Of a stretch of 23,073 nucleotides of DNA, positions 6,700 through 14,966 are shown one piece after another (the first letter of the stretch is position 1; each line of letters opens with the position of its first letter). Below the pieces are notes generated by a model. The model was not told where the DNA came from, did not search any database, and worked only from the letters and a program-made list of their open reading frames with translations. The position numbers were made by a program, and so were the translations under genes. Source of the DNA: an uncultured Bacteroidales bacterium (GTDB lineage: Bacteria; Bacteroidota; Bacteroidia; Bacteroidales; Paludibacteraceae). The stretch is taken from assembly GCA_937892015.1 (NCBI GenBank), contig CALAUY010000112.1, positions 1 to 23,073 of the forward strand, read 5' to 3'.

Positions 6700-6897
6700 A
6701 TGCCAAAAATGAAAACTAACTCCGGTGCAAAAAAGCGTTTCACGCTTACCGGAACAGGGAAACTGCGTCGCAAACATGCGTACAAGAGTCACATTCTGAC
6801 CAAGAAAACCAAGAAGCAAAAACGTAATCTTACTCACGTATCGATTGTCGATCCGGCGAACGTACGTGCTGTGAAGGAGATGTTGCTGCTCCATTGA
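6700..6897 (+). CDS. rpmI: 50S ribosomal protein bL35
   Basis: 65 residues, full length for bL35. It opens MPKMKTNSGAKKRF and continues TGTGKLRRKHAYKSHIL, the standard family motif, with the usual high lysine and arginine content. It is a 50S subunit protein that packs against 23S rRNA. It is second in the infC-rpmI-rplT order conserved across bacteria, 74 bases after infC. The leader is A-rich with no Shine-Dalgarno. Confidence 0.98.
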   Translation: MPKMKTNSGAKKRFTLTGTGKLRRKHAYKSHILTKKTKKQKRNLTHVSIVDPANVRAVKEMLLLH

Positions 6898-7012
6898 ACC
6901 ATTAGAAGCGACAAAGAAAATTAGTATTAACGAATGTTTAGCAGTAAAGAATGCTCTGTTGATTAACCGCACGGCCGGTGAGCATCGCTAACAATCAAAA
7001 AAGAAAACAATT

Positions 7013-7363
7013 ATGCCAAGATCAGTGAATCATGTTGCATCTCGCAACCGTCGTAAAAAAATCATGAGCCTCACTCGGGGCTATTTTGCAACTCGTGCGA
7101 ACGTATGGACTGTTGCCAAGAACACTTGGGAGAAGGGTCTAACGTACGCCTATCGTGACCGCAAGAACAAGAAACGTAATTTCCGCGCTCTGTGGATACA
7201 GCGTATCAATGCAGCCGCTCGTCTGGAGGGGATGAGTTATAGTCAACTCATGGGTGCACTCCACAAAGCCGGCATCGAAATCAACCGCAAAGTGTTGGCC
7301 GACCTTGCCGTGAACGAGCCTGCCACGTTTAAGGCTATCGTTGCGAAAGCAAAGAACGCGTAA
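7013..7363 (+). CDS. rplT: 50S ribosomal protein bL20
   Basis: 116 residues, normal length. It opens MPRSVNHVASRNRRKKIM and has RGYFATRANVWTVAKN and YRDRKNKKRNFRALWIQRIN, all diagnostic of bL20, which binds 23S rRNA early in 50S assembly and represses its own operon in some bacteria. It follows rpmI by 115 bases. The next gene, for a periplasmic chaperone, begins only 12 bases after its stop, so they are probably cotranscribed. Confidence 0.98.
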   Translation: MPRSVNHVASRNRRKKIMSLTRGYFATRANVWTVAKNTWEKGLTYAYRDRKNKKRNFRALWIQRINAAARLEGMSYSQLMGALHKAGIEINRKVLADLAVNEPATFKAIVAKAKNA

Positions 7364-7375
7364 AGCTACATTATT

Positions 7376-9388
7376 ATGGCAACATTAGGAAAAATCCGTA
7401 ACCACGGCGTACTCCTGCTCATCATAGTGGGAGTCGCGATGTTGGCGTTCATTATCGGTGATTTCCTTTCCAGTTCGAACACGTATTTCTCCCGCAGTAG
7501 GGAGTATGTGGGTGAGATCGAGGGACAGAAAATTCATTACACCGAGTATGAAGCCGCTAAAGAACAACTGAACGAGGTCTATAAGATAGAGACCGGTCGT
7601 TCGGATTTCGATGAAGATATGGTGGCAGACATGAACAACCGCGTATGGCAGATGTTCGTGGCCGACTATACGATGCAGGCACAAGCCAAGAAAATCGGGA
7701 TGACCGTCACATCGGACGAGTTGTCAGAACTCTGCATCGGCAACAATATCCACCAGATTATCTCGTCTCGCCGCGCCTTCTATGACCAGACGGGTCAGTT
7801 CAACCGCAATTTCCTTGTACAGTTCCTTAACAGTCTGGAGCAATCGCCCGAGAATCCTGAGGATCAGGCCAACTTGCAGCAGGCCAAGACGTACTGGGCT
7901 TACTGGGAGAAAGCAGTGCGAATCACGTATCTGCAAGAGAAATACATCAGTTTGCTCTCTAACTGCATCACCGCGAATAAACTGGATGCCAAGTATGCCT
8001 TCGATGGTCGTCAAGCATCGGTGGACGTAGAGTTTGTCGCCAAGCCGTATTTCTCGGTGGCCGACTCTGTCGTCAAAGTGACGGATGCCGATGTCAAAGC
8101 GCTCTATAAGAAACATAAGAACGAGTACAAACAAGAGCCTAACCGCTCGATTGCGTACGTTGCTTTCCCCATCGTGCCCTCACAAGAGGATACTTTGGCC
8201 GTAGAACAGAAGATGGAGCAGCTCAAGGATGAGTTCTACACCACCGACGATGTGATGACGGTGGTTAACCTCAACTCTGACGAGCTCTTTGACGGGCGCG
8301 ACTTGGGCGTTGACGACGTGCCGGAAGAGTACAAAGATTTCGCTTTCGGACAGGGTGCCAAGACCGGCAACGTGACCGACATCAAGTTAGAGAACAACGT
8401 CTATTCGATGGCACGTCTCGTGAAAGCAGGCTACTCGATGCCCGACTCAGTCGAGCTGAAAGCTATCGCCATGGACACCACGCAGAACGATGCCGAGCTG
8501 GGTTGGTACAAAGCGTCTGACCTCGACAAGAAGATTGCCGAGCAGGCCTTTGCAGCCAAGAAAGGCGAACGTTTCACCGTGACGATGGGCATGAACGACC
8601 AGACGTTTGAAGTGATGAACATCAGTGCTCCGACGCCTAAAGTGCAGTTGGCAGTACTCGCCATCTCGGTGTCACCCTCATCTAAGACGTACGCTGCGCT
8701 CTTCAACCAAGCCAAGCAGTTCATCGTGGCGAATAATAGTGAGGAGAAATTCAACGAAGCTGCTGCCGAGCAGGGGTTGCCTGTTCATCCGGCATACAAC
8801 TTGAGTGCAACCACGAACAAAGTGGATAATCTCAAGAGCAGCCGTTCCATCGTGCGTTGGGCGTTCCAAGCCAAACAAGGTCAGATCTCTGACGTGTTCG
8901 AGTGCGGTGACCGTTTCGTGATTGCAGCTCTGACTGAAGTGAACGAAGATGAGTTCCGTCCGTTCGAGCAGGTGAAGAACGAACTCCGTTTTGAGGCGCT
9001 GAACAACGCTAAGTTTGACTATATAGCAGCGCAACTGAAGGGCATCACTACGCTCGAAGAAGCCGCCGATAAGCTTGAAGATGTAGAGATACAGAAAGCA
9101 GAGGGCGTGACGTTTGGTTCGTATCGTTTCGGCAGCATGGGTAACGAGCCTGCCGTGATTGGCAAGGCACTGGCTCTGGAAGCCGGAGAGACCTCAGCCC
9201 CTGTAAAGGGCAATCAAGCCGTGTACGTGCTCCGCGCGGGAGAGAAAGTGGTGAACGATGCTACGTTTGACGAGGCTTCGGAAGTGGCGCAACTCAACTC
9301 ACGTTATGCCTACTCGCTGCCTTATCAGGCACTGGGTATGGTGGAGAAGAAAGCCGATATCAAGGATAATCGCTTCAATTTCCAATAG
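7376..9388 (+). CDS. PpiD/SurA-like membrane-anchored periplasmic folding factor with degenerate parvulin domains
   Basis: 670 residues. A single membrane anchor at 11-30 (GVLLLIIVGVAMLAFIIGDF) is followed by a SurA-N/PpiD-type chaperone region (about 40-260), as in Bacteroidota PpiD-like proteins annotated as peptidylprolyl isomerases. The parvulin part is odd. The first domain (about 357-416) has VELKAIAMD where active parvulins have a V-x-A-x-H-I-L motif, then runs after only about eight residues into ELGWYKASD, so the histidine and most of the helical insert are missing. A second beta-rich segment (about 422-525) also lacks a clear motif. It probably acts as a chaperone for envelope proteins, perhaps without isomerase activity. 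It is last in the infC operon, and a strong hairpin follows 42 bases after the stop. Confidence 0.88.
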   Translation: MATLGKIRNHGVLLLIIVGVAMLAFIIGDFLSSSNTYFSRSREYVGEIEGQKIHYTEYEAAKEQLNEVYKIETGRSDFDEDMVADMNNRVWQMFVADYTMQAQAKKIGMTVTSDELSELCIGNNIHQIISSRRAFYDQTGQFNRNFLVQFLNSLEQSPENPEDQANLQQAKTYWAYWEKAVRITYLQEKYISLLSNCITANKLDAKYAFDGRQASVDVEFVAKPYFSVADSVVKVTDADVKALYKKHKNEYKQEPNRSIAYVAFPIVPSQEDTLAVEQKMEQLKDEFYTTDDVMTVVNLNSDELFDGRDLGVDDVPEEYKDFAFGQGAKTGNVTDIKLENNVYSMARLVKAGYSMPDSVELKAIAMDTTQNDAELGWYKASDLDKKIAEQAFAAKKGERFTVTMGMNDQTFEVMNISAPTPKVQLAVLAISVSPSSKTYAALFNQAKQFIVANNSEEKFNEAAAEQGLPVHPAYNLSATTNKVDNLKSSRSIVRWAFQAKQGQISDVFECGDRFVIAALTEVNEDEFRPFEQVKNELRFEALNNAKFDYIAAQLKGITTLEEAADKLEDVEIQKAEGVTFGSYRFGSMGNEPAVIGKALALEAGETSAPVKGNQAVYVLRAGEKVVNDATFDEASEVAQLNSRYAYSLPYQALGMVEKKADIKDNRFNFQ

Positions 9389-9430
9389 ACACGTACAACA
9401 GTAAAGCGTAACAATCAACGTACAATAATC

Positions 9431-9458
9431 AAGCAGGGCAGTCGAAACTGCCCTGCTT
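9431..9458. terminator. Perfect 12-bp hairpin between convergent operons
   Basis: AAGCAGGGCAGT (9431-9442) and ACTGCCCTGCTT (9447-9458) are perfectly complementary around a CGAA loop. It lies 42 bases after the ppiD-like stop and 62 bases before the end of the converging PL9 gene, so it can serve both directions. There is no uninterrupted U-run on either side, only T-rich sequence after it on the plus strand. Confidence 0.85.
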
Positions 9459-9520
9459 GCGTGTATAATGTTTATATGTTTCTGGAAGAGCGCATCGGGG
9501 GGACGGCTACTTGTGTTCGG

Positions 9521-11902
9521 TTACAGGCGTTGACCTGAGGGCGTGAAGCGAAGTCCATTGCGCTCGATAATCAGTTGCCCGTTAATCAGTATCTTGCGGG
9601 CGGTGTTATCTGAAGTATCGGAGTGTACGGCAGGCACGTCCGTCGGGATGGTAATGTCCAGAAGGTAATAAATGGCGTTTTCGAGCAGATGCAGCGCATC
9701 GTTCGTGAGGTTTGCGGTTGAATACTCGGAGATGCCTATCATCATCATCGTGTGCGTGAACGTGGTGCCACCTACTGACGAGCCGGCAGGGAACTCAGAG
9801 ATGGTGGCGTACGTCGCCTGACTGACGGGTGAGGCGAGTGTGGTCTCCCCATCGGCGTTCACCCACGACGAGATGGCCGTCACGGCGTTGGTGTTGCATG
9901 CGGAAAACAGTTGCAACGTGTTGTCGGACGAAAGCGTGATGCCCGCGAAAATAGGATGTGTGGGATTGGTGACGCTCACGGACAGGTCTTGTGTGTTCAC
10001 TGCATTGCCCCAGTTCCATACGGTGGATTTGAAGAGGAACGGTTTGAGTACGAGCATCGGTTTGTTGTACCCCTTAAGCTGCGTGTACGCAGTTGCGGAC
10101 GAGTTGGGCTGGGGGCTGAGAATGATAGCGTTGTACGGGCTGTAATCGTTGTCGGCATCTTGTGCGTTGAGTAACGTTATTGTCAGCGAGTCGTTGTGCT
10201 CCAGACGTGTGAGCATCTTCTCGTCGGCAACGCTCTCGTCGAGACTGACCCACGCCACTTTCTTGCAACCCACCGGACGGACGTGGATGGTGGCAGATGC
10301 TGAGACGTTGAGCGAGTCGGCGTTCGTGGTCACAGTAATAGTGTATGTGCCTGCATCGGAAATAGCACCGGTGAAAGTGACCGTCTTGTTGTTGTTGGAG
10401 ATCTTGTGTGAGATGCCGGCAGGTCGCGTGTTCGTCGGTTTATTGTCCGTGCCCGCCCACGTGAAGACGACAGGCGTGATGGAGTCGCCTGCCACTACCC
10501 ATTGCTCTTCGGGGCCGGAAGAGATATAGACTGCCGGTCGGATGACTCCGTCGGACTCGAAGCAACCGAGGTCGGGCGCATTGCCGGTGAAGACGAGTCC
10601 GACATCCGTGCCCGCATCGATGAGGTCCGACCCTGCTGCGAGGTGGAAGAGGGTGTTGTACTGCATCGCGTCATCGGCAAAAAGGGTGAGACTCCCGTCA
10701 GCGAGACGTGGTTGGAGGATTTGCGTGGTGTCTAACGACACGAAGTCAGCGGCCGTGAGACGTACACCCGTGCTGCTGTTCCACGTGTTGTGGTCGTCCA
10801 CGAGCGTCGTTGCCGAGGCGGGGTAGTTTGTTGCGTACGATGGGTAGCTGACGTTGTTCTGAATACTGAGTGTGCCATATGCCGTGGTGAACCCGAAATT
10901 GATGCCATTATCGAATCCGGTGTTGTTGTACACCCGCATAGTGCCATCGTTGTTGTTCTGGTCGAATCCCCGCACGGTGTTGGCCACTGCAAGACAATGG
11001 TGGATGAGCACGTTGTGCGTCGTACCTGCACCGCCCATCTTGAAGCCATTGCCATTGCCCATGTTCGGGTAGTGCTCAAGGGTGACAGTCACTTGCGTCT
11101 CGTAACGGGATGTGACGGTTGTGCCATTGATGTTGTCGAACCAAGCTTGGTCGGTGCTGTACCGCGGGTGGTTGAGCATGTTGTATTCGGCCGGCCCATT
11201 CTGATAGCAGATGCAGTCTTCTATGATAGTCTCTGTGTTCGAATAGCGCTGGAAAAAATCCCATCCGTCATCGGAGTTGTTCCATGAGCGACAACCGATA
11301 TAATGATTGCCGGCACCGGTGAACTGTTTGTCGGCGAAACCATCGGCATTGCCGCCAAAGTCGGCCAAGTTAGACGAGTTGTAGTGCTCGTAATCGAAAT
11401 TGTCGTGACTATCCACGTTCTTGATGATATTGTGCCCGCCGACTTTCATCTGGCAGCCCGTGTCGGACGAGCCGTAGATATCGAGCCGTTCGAAGAGGCA
11501 GTAACTGCCCTCATTGTAGAGGTTGTTCTTGCCCGAATAGCGAAGCGTCATGTCCTTGATATGTAGGTACGTGCAGGTGTTGTTGACTTGCAGCCCTCGT
11601 GTGCCATACGGCGTGGTACGAAAATCGAGGATGGCCGTTTCGCCCGGGTATCCGGAGATGACGATATAGCGTGACGAGTTGCCATTCAGGTTGGCCAGAC
11701 GGGTGTTGCCGAGATTGTACTGCCCGCCGAGCAAGTAGAGAGTGTCGCCCGCAGACGACAGTTTGTTCAGGCCGGTCGCGAACGAACAGGGCGACTGGTA
11801 ACTGTTGCCGTTTCCGTTACCGGATGGCGAACAGTAGTACGTGGCGGCATGCATTATGCCCGCAAGACTGACGATGAGCAGGGAAGAAAAGATTCGTTTC
11901 AT
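9521..11902 (-). CDS. Secreted family PL9 pectate lyase-like right-handed beta-helix protein
   Basis: 793 residues from the ATG at 11902, which opens a clean signal peptide (MKRIFSSLLIVSLAGIMHAA). The open frame continues 107 codons upstream, but that part overlaps the GT2 gene and is not real. Residues about 21-450 are a beta-helix. GGNADGF (Asp187), NNSDDGWD (Asp211, Asp212, Asp215) and GNGNGFKMGG (Lys288) match the calcium ligands and catalytic lysine known for the PL9 enzyme Pel9A, with the same spacing between the aspartates. An Ig-like domain follows (about 455-542), then an uncharacterised alpha/beta domain (about 545-750). The tail KILINGQLIIERNGLRFTPS resembles short C-terminal tails common on secreted Bacteroidota proteins, a possible sorting signal. 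It starts inside the GT2 stop (ATGA), so translation is probably coupled. Confidence 0.9.
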   Translation of the reverse strand: MKRIFSSLLIVSLAGIMHAATYYCSPSGNGNGNSYQSPCSFATGLNKLSSAGDTLYLLGGQYNLGNTRLANLNGNSSRYIVISGYPGETAILDFRTTPYGTRGLQVNNTCTYLHIKDMTLRYSGKNNLYNEGSYCLFERLDIYGSSDTGCQMKVGGHNIIKNVDSHDNFDYEHYNSSNLADFGGNADGFADKQFTGAGNHYIGCRSWNNSDDGWDFFQRYSNTETIIEDCICYQNGPAEYNMLNHPRYSTDQAWFDNINGTTVTSRYETQVTVTLEHYPNMGNGNGFKMGGAGTTHNVLIHHCLAVANTVRGFDQNNNDGTMRVYNNTGFDNGINFGFTTAYGTLSIQNNVSYPSYATNYPASATTLVDDHNTWNSSTGVRLTAADFVSLDTTQILQPRLADGSLTLFADDAMQYNTLFHLAAGSDLIDAGTDVGLVFTGNAPDLGCFESDGVIRPAVYISSGPEEQWVVAGDSITPVVFTWAGTDNKPTNTRPAGISHKISNNNKTVTFTGAISDAGTYTITVTTNADSLNVSASATIHVRPVGCKKVAWVSLDESVADEKMLTRLEHNDSLTITLLNAQDADNDYSPYNAIILSPQPNSSATAYTQLKGYNKPMLVLKPFLFKSTVWNWGNAVNTQDLSVSVTNPTHPIFAGITLSSDNTLQLFSACNTNAVTAISSWVNADGETTLASPVSQATYATISEFPAGSSVGGTTFTHTMMMIGISEYSTANLTNDALHLLENAIYYLLDITIPTDVPAVHSDTSDNTARKILINGQLIIERNGLRFTPSGQRL

Positions 11903-12618
11903 ATAAAGTGTTGTTTGATGAAATGTGCAGTTAATCGCAATCGCAACCAACCGAAAGACCACCAGTGGAGTCCCATCTTTCGCAGTTCGCATCGGACTGG
12001 GGCTGACGGCTTGGGATTGGCTGTAACCGAACGTGTGTTGTGTGTGTAGAGATACCCCGTGACGGATGCCAATGCAAGGCGAGGTTGCGCTTGCCATAAA
12101 CGTGCCGCCCAGACGGGGTCGTCGTAGTAGAGTCCTTGAGGAAAGAGGATGTGATGACGCGTTAAGAACGCGTGCCGCACCACTTTGCTCCAAGCCGAGA
12201 GGTAACGGTATGGGCGAGTGCACGGGTAGGGTGTTTGGCGCTGCTCGTCCCCATCCTGCCGTACGTACGTATAACCCGTCTGAAGCACATCGATATCGTC
12301 TGTGAGGAAAGGCAAGACCGACGCAAGATAGTCGTCTGCCCAGCGGTCATCGGCATCGAGGAAAAAGAGCCACTCACCCGCTGCATGCCGAAGAGCCTCG
12401 TTGCGCGCTGCGGCTTGACCTTGATGAGGGAGGTGATATACCTTTATGTTTTCGTGCGTGCGCGCGTATGCATCGAGCATTTCCGCCGTGCCGTCCGTAC
12501 TGCCATCGTCCACCACTAACAGCTCCATCGCGGGTTGGGTCGTCTGGCGCAGTACACTGTCGAGGCAGTCGCTCAAACCGCTCTTGCAACCATTATAAAC
12601 CGGTATGATGACGCTCAT
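11899..12618 (-). CDS. Glycosyltransferase family 2
   Basis: 239 residues from the ATG at 12618. GT-A fold motifs are complete at the N terminus: SVIIPVYNG, VVDDGSTDGT, QGQAAARNEALRHAAGEW and FLDADDRW, the DxD-type metal and sugar-nucleotide site. YYDDPVWAARLW further on fits the acceptor/catalytic side of the family. It transfers a sugar from a nucleotide donor to a growing glycan at the inner membrane; no membrane segment is seen. The start at 12618 gives an ATGA overlap with the GT4 gene; an ATG at 12624 and a TTG at 12630 are also in frame, and GGAGG within the GT4 end lies 7 bases before 12624. It is shorter than many GT2 proteins (often 250-350). The substrate cannot be read from sequence. 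Confidence 0.93.
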   Translation of the reverse strand: MSVIIPVYNGCKSGLSDCLDSVLRQTTQPAMELLVVDDGSTDGTAEMLDAYARTHENIKVYHLPHQGQAAARNEALRHAAGEWLFFLDADDRWADDYLASVLPFLTDDIDVLQTGYTYVRQDGDEQRQTPYPCTRPYRYLSAWSKVVRHAFLTRHHILFPQGLYYDDPVWAARLWQAQPRLALASVTGYLYTHNTRSVTANPKPSAPVRCELRKMGLHWWSFGWLRLRLTAHFIKQHFI

Positions 12619-13715
12619 GAACATAACCAATCCTCCATTTGTCGTGCCTCCTCAAGGCGAGAAAAAGCGTTCTTGGCTTCAATGTTCACGGGTTGTCGGG
12701 TGAACCCGTTCTGTTTCCATTCAGCGTACTTATCCAAGATGAACGCTTGCATCTCTTCGATGGTGTCAGCGCATACACCGGCATTGGTGTCACGAATCGT
12801 CTGTGCCAGTACGCCGTGGTCGCTCGGTACGCACAGCACGGGTTTCTCGCAGCCCAATGCCTCGTAGAATTTCGTTGTCATCACGCCCTTGGCATCCGAC
12901 GAGGTGAGCACCAACATGATGCTGCTCTGATGAATGGCGTTGGGCACCTGTTCGGGCGGGAGAGGGTTGTGGTCGGGCATGTGTTTCACCAAGACAATGT
13001 CGGGGTTATGGAGTGCTCGAACGGCCTCTTCCACCGGCTCTATCTTCCTGAACTCGTAGAGTCGTCCGATGTACGAGATGACGAAACGACCGGTCGGCAG
13101 GTTGCGTGGGAAGAAACGCTCGGGATCGTATCCATTGTACACGAGGTGAACGTTGGGGTTGAGTTGCCGAATGAAATCGACGTGCCATGGTGAGATGGTG
13201 GTGACCATGTCGGCTTGGCGCAACACGCGATTGCGTCGATGTATGTTGACGCGTACGTACCACGCTCGGAACGGTTTAGTCCACCACCCGCGATGCTGCA
13301 GCAATTGTGCCCCGGGCACTTGCTCTTCGAGGTCGCGGATATCCACATGCAGGGGCAAGTTCAACTCGCGAGCGAGTGTGAGTGCCGTGATGAGCGGAAA
13401 CGTTGAGAACGTGGTACAGAACACCTTGTCGTACGTCTTACCCTTGATATACCTTCTCACTTCGCGGGTGAAATGGCGCTCTTTCCAGTAGGTGAGTAAC
13501 GACCATGCCGCTTTGATGAACCAATCCGCACTGCCGGAGTAGAACGTGATTTCATGAATAGGGTAACGATGGGCGAACGGGATGTCCGCGAACTTCTCGG
13601 TATAGACATCGAGTTCCCAACCGTTCTTCTCAAGGTACTCGCAGAGAAAACGCAACCGCGGCGCATAAGACGGACGGGTGAACGGGTCGGCTAATATGAG
13701 CAGTCGTTTGTTCAA
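12615..13715 (-). CDS. GT4-like (GT-B fold) glycosyltransferase
   Basis: 366 residues. The N-terminal half has the Rossmann start RLLILADPFTRPSYAPRLRF, as in GT4 proteins that take up acceptor sugars, then FCTTFSTFPLITALTLA and HVDIRDLEEQVPG. The C-terminal donor half has VYNGYDPERFFPRN, ISYIGRLYEFRKIEP and TKFYEALGCEKPVLCVP, which corresponds to the E-x7-E-type donor site region. The start is TTG at 13715: the only start codon between the in-frame TAG of the upstream gene and the conserved region. The gene is in the same frame as the deacetylase gene and separated from it by TAG and four codons. Its stop overlaps the GT2 start (ATGA). Likely role: adding a sugar to a surface glycan. Confidence 0.9.
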   Translation of the reverse strand: MNKRLLILADPFTRPSYAPRLRFLCEYLEKNGWELDVYTEKFADIPFAHRYPIHEITFYSGSADWFIKAAWSLLTYWKERHFTREVRRYIKGKTYDKVFCTTFSTFPLITALTLARELNLPLHVDIRDLEEQVPGAQLLQHRGWWTKPFRAWYVRVNIHRRNRVLRQADMVTTISPWHVDFIRQLNPNVHLVYNGYDPERFFPRNLPTGRFVISYIGRLYEFRKIEPVEEAVRALHNPDIVLVKHMPDHNPLPPEQVPNAIHQSSIMLVLTSSDAKGVMTTKFYEALGCEKPVLCVPSDHGVLAQTIRDTNAGVCADTIEEMQAFILDKYAEWKQNGFTRQPVNIEAKNAFSRLEEARQMEDWLCS

Positions 13716-13727
13716 AGATACAGTCGT

Positions 13728-14963
13728 CTATTCGCACAGATAATCAATGATTTCTGTGTATAGTTGTTTGTGGTACGTGTCGGGAGTGAAGATGGAGTTA
13801 TGCCAGAGTAGCACCAACTCGCCGCCATGTTGCCGCACTTTGTCGATGAGTTGTTGTGCCGAGTAGTATGCCTCCTCTTCGGTGAGGTTCATGTAGTTGT
13901 CGTTAGAGAGCGTACAATCCATAATAGCAAGCGGGTGCATCGTGAGCCCTGTCAGCTCAAGTGTTGACGGGTTGATGAACCGTGCGGGACGGGTAGTGCC
14001 GAACCGAAATCCGATATGGTCGGCCCATCCGAGTGAGAAATCGTCGGTGATGCCTGCATTGTCGAGGGCTAACAAGTCTGCCACGGCGTTGATGCGCAAA
14101 TAGTGGTTGCGGTGGTACTTGACGGGGTGCTTTACGTTCGATTCTAACCGCTGCTTTTCCTCTTTGTAGGACTTGTGGTCGGTGGCATAATAACTGCCGT
14201 GAAGTCCAATCTGCGCACTCTCTTCGTTGAGCAACGAGAGTAGTGTGGCAAAATCTTTGCCCGCTAGGTTATACTGCGGGTAATCGAACCCCTTTCCTGC
14301 AGCAGCTTTGACGAAATAGACCTCTTCGGCCTCGGTGACGCGTGCGTCAAGGGCGTGTAGCCAACCGAACGTATAGGACGGGTCGTTCTCAATCATATGA
14401 ACGGCTTTGAGTGCGTCGCGCAAGTGCCCGCGTTTGATGCCACCCATAAACCCGCGCAAGTGACGGTACGTGGTGAGAAAATCGATGTCGTGCGTCAAGT
14501 ATATCTTGCTGAAATGTTGTTCGGGCAGAGCCTGCTCTAATAGTTTGGTCACCAAGCGTGAGTACTCGTCCAGAACGGGGATGGTGGACATCCCTTGTCG
14601 GCCGAGTGCCGAGTCCTTGCATGCCAATCGACCGTGTTGGTCGCGGGGCAAGTCCATCGTCAGTTCGGCTTGTGAAAGGAGGAAGAGGGCGTTGTAGATG
14701 ATATCTTCTGCGATGACCCAAGTGCCGCCTGTTGTATCGCCGAACTCATCGATCATCTCGCTCTGCTTGACAGCTTGTGGCGCTTTGGTGAAGTCGGGAA
14801 CAGTCCACTCATGCCGCTCGCCGGAGAGCAGGTTAGTGCCGGGCAAGATGACCAGTTTGTAGTGATCCCAATCCTCCTGATTGCGCGTGTAACCAATCCA
14901 TTTAGCCGCCTCTTCGTTGCCATAGAGGAAGAACTGTTTGATATAGTCAATCGTTTCTTCCAT
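13728..14963 (-). CDS. Polysaccharide deacetylase-like (CE4-type, DUF7033-like) protein
   Basis: 411 residues, cytoplasmic by sequence (no signal or membrane segment). After an N-terminal domain (about 1-145) comes a degenerate polysaccharide-deacetylase barrel: LTHDID (156-161) supplies the metal-binding aspartates, GLHGSYYA (253-260) the histidine motif, HRNHYLR (284-290) the arginine-containing motif, DDFSLGWADHIGFR (307-320) and LLWHNS (385-390) the final strand. This set is typical of deacetylase-like proteins found next to WecB-type epimerases in Bacteroidota glycan loci, so removal of an N-acetyl group from an amino sugar is a reasonable guess. It begins 3 bases after the wecB stop. 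Confidence 0.88.
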   Translation of the reverse strand: MEETIDYIKQFFLYGNEEAAKWIGYTRNQEDWDHYKLVILPGTNLLSGERHEWTVPDFTKAPQAVKQSEMIDEFGDTTGGTWVIAEDIIYNALFLLSQAELTMDLPRDQHGRLACKDSALGRQGMSTIPVLDEYSRLVTKLLEQALPEQHFSKIYLTHDIDFLTTYRHLRGFMGGIKRGHLRDALKAVHMIENDPSYTFGWLHALDARVTEAEEVYFVKAAAGKGFDYPQYNLAGKDFATLLSLLNEESAQIGLHGSYYATDHKSYKEEKQRLESNVKHPVKYHRNHYLRINAVADLLALDNAGITDDFSLGWADHIGFRFGTTRPARFINPSTLELTGLTMHPLAIMDCTLSNDNYMNLTEEEAYYSAQQLIDKVRQHGGELVLLWHNSIFTPDTYHKQLYTEIIDYLCE

Positions 14964-14966
14964 GGG

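Noticed and set aside
5813..6706. Long minus-strand open frame (297 codons) opposite infC
   Set aside because: It is antisense to infC, whose protein is unmistakable, and its translation is low-complexity with no recognisable family; its 3' end also covers two promoters.
11903..12223. N-terminal extension of the PL9 gene by 107 codons
   Set aside because: It overlaps the GT2 gene in another frame, and the ATG at 11902 opens a typical signal peptide, which must be at the N terminus.
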